Shown here: one piece after another, positions 6,188 to 8,646 of the stretch
Numbering within the stretch: the stretch's first letter is position 1
Layout: each line of letters opens with the position of its first letter
Source of the DNA: Raineyella sp964402325
Lineage (GTDB): Bacteria; Actinomycetota; Actinomycetes; Propionibacteriales; Propionibacteriaceae
Assembly: GCA_964402325.1 (NCBI GenBank)
Contig: CAYOBI010000096.1
Location: forward strand, 1-8,646
Reading direction: 5' to 3'
Length of the DNA stretch: 8,646 nt
The notes under the pieces: model-generated
The model's input: only the letters and a program-made list of their open reading frames with translations
Told to the model about the DNA's origin: nothing
Database searches by the model: none
Position numbers and translations under genes: made by a program

Positions 6188-7470
6188 CCCCCCGAGAGGA
6201 AGCCGCGCGCCGGGTGCGCGCCGCGTACGCGCGGATCGCCGAGGTCGACCGGCCCGAGGTGTTCATCACCCTGCGGCCGCAGGCCGACGTCGCCGCCGAG
6301 GTCGACGCGGTGATGGACCGTGTCGCCGCGGGGGAGGAGCTGCCGCTGGCCGGCACGCTGTTCGCGGTCAAGAACAACATCGACGTGGCCGGGGTCCCGA
6401 CCACGGCCGCCTGCCCCGCCTTCGCGTACGACCCGCCCGCGGACGCCGCCGTGGTGGCCCGCCTCCGGGCGGCCGGGGCCGTGGTGCTGGGCGGCACCAA
6501 CCTCGACCAGTTCGCGACCGGACTGGTCGGCACCCGCAGCCCGTACGGTGCGGTCCGGCACGCCACCGACCCCGAACGGATCTCCGGCGGATCCTCCAGC
6601 GGGTCGGGGGTCTCCGTCGGGCTGGGCATCGCCGACTTCGCCCTCGGGACCGACACCGCCGGGTCGGGGCGCGTACCGGCCGCGTTCCAGGGCCTCTACG
6701 GGATCAAGCCGTCGCGCGGCTGGAGCCCCCGGACCGGAGTCATCCCGGCCTGCCACTCGATCGACGTCGTCACCGTGATGGACACCGACCTCGACCGGGC
6801 CCGGCTCGTCGCCTCCGTGATGCGGGGGCCCGACGGGGTCGACCCCCTCGCCTCACGTACGCCCCGCGCGGCGCAGGCGGTTCGCCGGATCGGCGTCGCG
6901 GCGCCCGAGCAGCTCGGCACCCTGGCGCCCGGCTGGCTCGAGGCCTACCGGGCGGCCGTGGAGGAGTGGTCTGCAGCCGGGTACGACATCGTCGAGGTCG
7001 ACGTCGCAGGCCTGCTCGACGCGGCGCGGCTGCTCTACGACGGGGCGTACGTGGCGGAGCGCTACACCGGCGTCGGGGAGTTCATCGCGGCGAACCCGCA
7101 GGACACCGACCCGACGGTGCGGGGGATCGTGCTGGCGGCCGGTGAGGTGCCGGCCTGGAAGCTGTTCGCCGACCTCGACACGCTCGAGGAGCACCGGGCC
7201 CGGGCCGAGGAGCTGTGGGGGCGGATCGACGCGCTGCTGCTGCCCACCACGGTGATGCACCCCACTCTGGCGGAGGTCGCCGCGGACCCGATCGGGGTCA
7301 ACAGCACCCTCGGCAGGTTCACGAACTTCGTCAACCTGCTGGACATGTCCGCGCTGGCCTACCCGGCCGGGGAGGTCGCCGGGCTGCCGTTCGGCGTGCA
7401 GGTGATCGGCCCCGCGTACGCCGACGGGGACCTCGCCGACGCCGTGGCCGGGCTGGTGGCGGCACGGTGA
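6184..7470 (+). CDS. atzF: Allophanate hydrolase, amidase domain
   Basis: This 428-residue protein is an amidase-signature enzyme close to AtzF/DUR1,2-type allophanate hydrolases. The Ser-cisSer-Lys triad can be placed: Lys63 in FAVKNNIDVAG, cis-Ser137 in ISGGSSSGSG and nucleophile Ser161 in GTDTAGSGRVPA, with the 24-residue separation usual for the family. Other matches to the allophanate hydrolase subgroup are PTTAACPAFAY and TNLDQFATGLVGTRSPYG. It hydrolyses allophanate, releasing ammonia and an N-carboxycarbamate that breaks down to more ammonia and CO2. Family members are usually about 600 residues with a C-terminal domain. Here the chain stops after the amidase domain (ending GLPFGVQVIGPAYADGDLA... 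then VAAR), and the missing domain is the next gene. The ATG overlaps the carboxylase stop by four bases (ATGA), with GAGAGGAG upstream as ribosome site. Confidence 0.93.
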   Translation: MTPREEAARRVRAAYARIAEVDRPEVFITLRPQADVAAEVDAVMDRVAAGEELPLAGTLFAVKNNIDVAGVPTTAACPAFAYDPPADAAVVARLRAAGAVVLGGTNLDQFATGLVGTRSPYGAVRHATDPERISGGSSSGSGVSVGLGIADFALGTDTAGSGRVPAAFQGLYGIKPSRGWSPRTGVIPACHSIDVVTVMDTDLDRARLVASVMRGPDGVDPLASRTPRAAQAVRRIGVAAPEQLGTLAPGWLEAYRAAVEEWSAAGYDIVEVDVAGLLDAARLLYDGAYVAERYTGVGEFIAANPQDTDPTVRGIVLAAGEVPAWKLFADLDTLEEHRARAEELWGRIDALLLPTTVMHPTLAEVAADPIGVNSTLGRFTNFVNLLDMSALAYPAGEVAGLPFGVQVIGPAYADGDLADAVAGLVAAR

Positions 7471-7898
7471 GCACGGAAGCAGTGAGCTCCGACGGTCTCG
7501 AGCTCGCCGTCGTCGGCGCGCATCTGTCGGGCCAGCCGTTGAACCACCAGTTGGTCGACCTCGGGGCGGAGCTGGTGGCGACCACCCGCACCGCCCCGCG
7601 GTACCGGCTGTTCGACCTGGGCACGACGCTGCCGAAGCCCGGACTCGTCCGGGTCAGCGAGCAAGGGGAAGGTGCGTCGATCGAGGTCGAGGTCTGGCGG
7701 CTCGCGCCGGCGTCCTTCGGGATCTTCGTGGACGCTCTCGCCACCCCGATGGCGATCGGCCACCTCGAGCTGGCGGACGGCGGCTGGGTCAGCGGATTCG
7801 TGGTGGAGCCGTACGCCCTGGAGGGGGCACGCGAGATCACCGCCTTCGGCGGATGGCGGGCCTACCTGGACTCGGGCGGGGCTAGCATCGCCGGGTGA
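7467..7898 (+). CDS. Separate allophanate hydrolase C-terminal domain protein
   Basis: This 143-residue protein matches the C-terminal domain of AtzF-type allophanate hydrolases. Recognisable are AVVGAHLSGQPLNHQL near the N-terminus, TRTAPRYRLFDLGTTLPKPGLVRV in the middle, and VEVWRLAPASFGIFVDALATPMAIGHLELADGGWVSGFVVEP. In fused enzymes this domain has been linked to decarboxylation of the N-carboxycarbamate product of the amidase domain. Its GTG start lies inside GTGA shared with the amidase stop, a four-base overlap like the junction upstream, so the pair is probably translationally coupled. Together the two chains total about 571 residues, near the usual fused length. A frameshift in a single gene is the alternative, but the GTGA start, the intact reading frames on both sides, and the existence of stand-alone proteins of this kind elsewhere favour a true split. 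Confidence 0.88.
   Translation: MSTEAVSSDGLELAVVGAHLSGQPLNHQLVDLGAELVATTRTAPRYRLFDLGTTLPKPGLVRVSEQGEGASIEVEVWRLAPASFGIFVDALATPMAIGHLELADGGWVSGFVVEPYALEGAREITAFGGWRAYLDSGGASIAG
7883..7888 (+). promoter_or_regulatory. Candidate -10 box for a leaderless P-type ATPase transcript
   Basis: TAGCAT fits TANNNT and ends six bases before the GTG at 7895, so transcription could start at the start codon itself. It lies inside the end of the preceding gene. I see no good -35 box about 17 bases upstream. If active, it would allow the ATPase gene to be expressed independently of the operon. Confidence 0.35.
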
Positions 7899-8646
7899 CC
7901 CGCCACCATGACGACGACGACCTCGTCGAGGGCCCCGAGGGCCTGATCGACGATGATGATGACGACGAGGACGTCGACCACGTCTGGCAGGTCCGGGAGT
8001 TCCAGTTCGGCATTGTGTCCGGACTGCTGCTGCTCGCAGGGTTCCTGCTGGGCCGGGCCGGCCAGGAGGTCTGGGGACTGGGACTGAGCCTGGCCGCCCT
8101 GCTGCTGGGCGGCTCGACGTTCGCGCCCGAGGCGTACCAGAAGCTGCGGCGCGGTCGTCTCGGTATCGACCTGCTGATGACGATCGGTGCGATCGGCGCG
8201 GCCATCCTCGGGCAGGTCGAGGAAGCAGCGACGCTCGCGTTCCTCTACTCCCTCAGCGAGGGACTGGAGGAGTTCTCGGTCGCCAGGACCCGCCGGGGCC
8301 TGCGCGCACTTCTCGATCTCGTCCCCCGCGAGGTCACCGTGCGGCGTGAGGGTGCAGAGGTCGTGGTCGGCCCCGAGGACGTCCTCATCGGCGACCACAT
8401 GGTCGTACGACCGGGGGAACGCCTGGCCACCGACGGCACGGTCCGCTCGGGGCGCAGCACGCTGGACACGTCGGCCATCACCGGCGAGTCGATGCCTGTC
8501 GAGGCCGGCCCCGGCGACGACGTCTTCGCCGGCTCGATCAACGGCACCGGGGCCCTCGAGGTGGTGGTCACCAGCACCGCGGAGAACAACTCGCTGGCGC
8601 GCATCGTCCACATCGTGGAGACCGAGCAGTCCCGCAAGGGGGCGAC
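7895..8646 (+). CDS. P1B-type heavy-metal ATPase, N-terminal part (partial)
   Basis: GTG at 7895 overlaps the previous stop by four bases (GTGA). The frame is open for 250 codons to the right edge. No in-frame ATG comes before the membrane region, so GTG is the reasonable start. Residues 4-29 form an unusual His/Asp tail: HH followed by four Asp, later DDDDDDED and DVDH. It replaces the CxxC metal-binding domain common in this family. Membrane segments follow at about 39-53, 58-75 and the run LGIDLLMTIGAIGAAILG with QVEEAATLAFLYSLSEGLE, which resembles the CadA/ZntA (Zn/Cd/Pb) branch. The actuator domain contains the signature TGES at 196-199. The phosphorylation (DKTGT) and ATP-binding domains lie beyond the window. 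It should export a divalent metal from the cytoplasm; Zn or Cd is the best guess. A weak GGCGGGG 13 bases upstream is a poor ribosome site, so translation may be coupled or leaderless. Confidence 0.88.
   Translation, partial: MTRHHDDDDLVEGPEGLIDDDDDDEDVDHVWQVREFQFGIVSGLLLLAGFLLGRAGQEVWGLGLSLAALLLGGSTFAPEAYQKLRRGRLGIDLLMTIGAIGAAILGQVEEAATLAFLYSLSEGLEEFSVARTRRGLRALLDLVPREVTVRREGAEVVVGPEDVLIGDHMVVRPGERLATDGTVRSGRSTLDTSAITGESMPVEAGPGDDVFAGSINGTGALEVVVTSTAENNSLARIVHIVETEQSRKGA

Noticed and set aside
1..8646. Mobile elements, CRISPR arrays, tRNA or rRNA genes
   Set aside because: I saw no transposase or integrase motifs, no regularly spaced repeats, no cloverleaf-like segments and no rRNA-like stretches in the window.

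Overview
The window is a nitrogen-assimilation locus from a high-GC bacterium, most likely an actinobacterium. The support is very GC-rich coding sequence with third-position G/C, GTG starts, 1-4 base gene overlaps, and two genes whose starts sit 6-7 bases after a TANNNT hexamer, the arrangement of leaderless actinobacterial genes. The protein style would fit Propionibacteriales or a relative, but I cannot assign a genus.

Layout. Positions 1-88 (minus) hold the first 29 codons of a membrane protein that looks like a sodium:solute symporter. Positions 241-942 (minus) encode a TetR-family repressor. From 1087 to the right edge (plus) runs a tightly packed gene string: two paired DUF1989 proteins (UAAP1, 1087-1947; UAAP2, 1962-2597), a biotin-dependent 'urea carboxylase' (2597-6187), an amidase-type allophanate hydrolase (6184-7470), the allophanate hydrolase C-terminal domain as a separate protein (7467-7898), and the first 250 codons of a P1B-type heavy-metal ATPase (7895 to the edge). 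The last four junctions overlap by 1 or 4 bases. No gene-free stretch exceeds 300 bases. The two intergenic regions (89-240 and 943-1086) hold the control elements.

How it works together. Carboxylases of this type that are encoded beside the DUF1989 pair are now understood to act on guanidine, and the DUF1989 pair as carboxyguanidine deiminase (CgdAB). The expected route is guanidine to carboxyguanidine (ATP, bicarbonate, biotin), then to allophanate plus NH3, then to 2 NH3 and 2 CO2. The divergent symporter is a plausible uptake system for the substrate.

The most interesting non-coding signal is a 27-bp element, 24 of 27 bases identical, that occurs exactly twice: once in front of the symporter gene (117-143) and once in front of the catabolic operon (1045-1071). 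Both copies have the same orientation relative to the gene they precede. Each contains three TCTG half-sites in alternating orientation with conserved 8- and 5-base spacers. This is a strong candidate operator for the TetR protein encoded between them, joining uptake and catabolism in one regulon. No guanidine riboswitch is apparent, so repressor control may replace it here.
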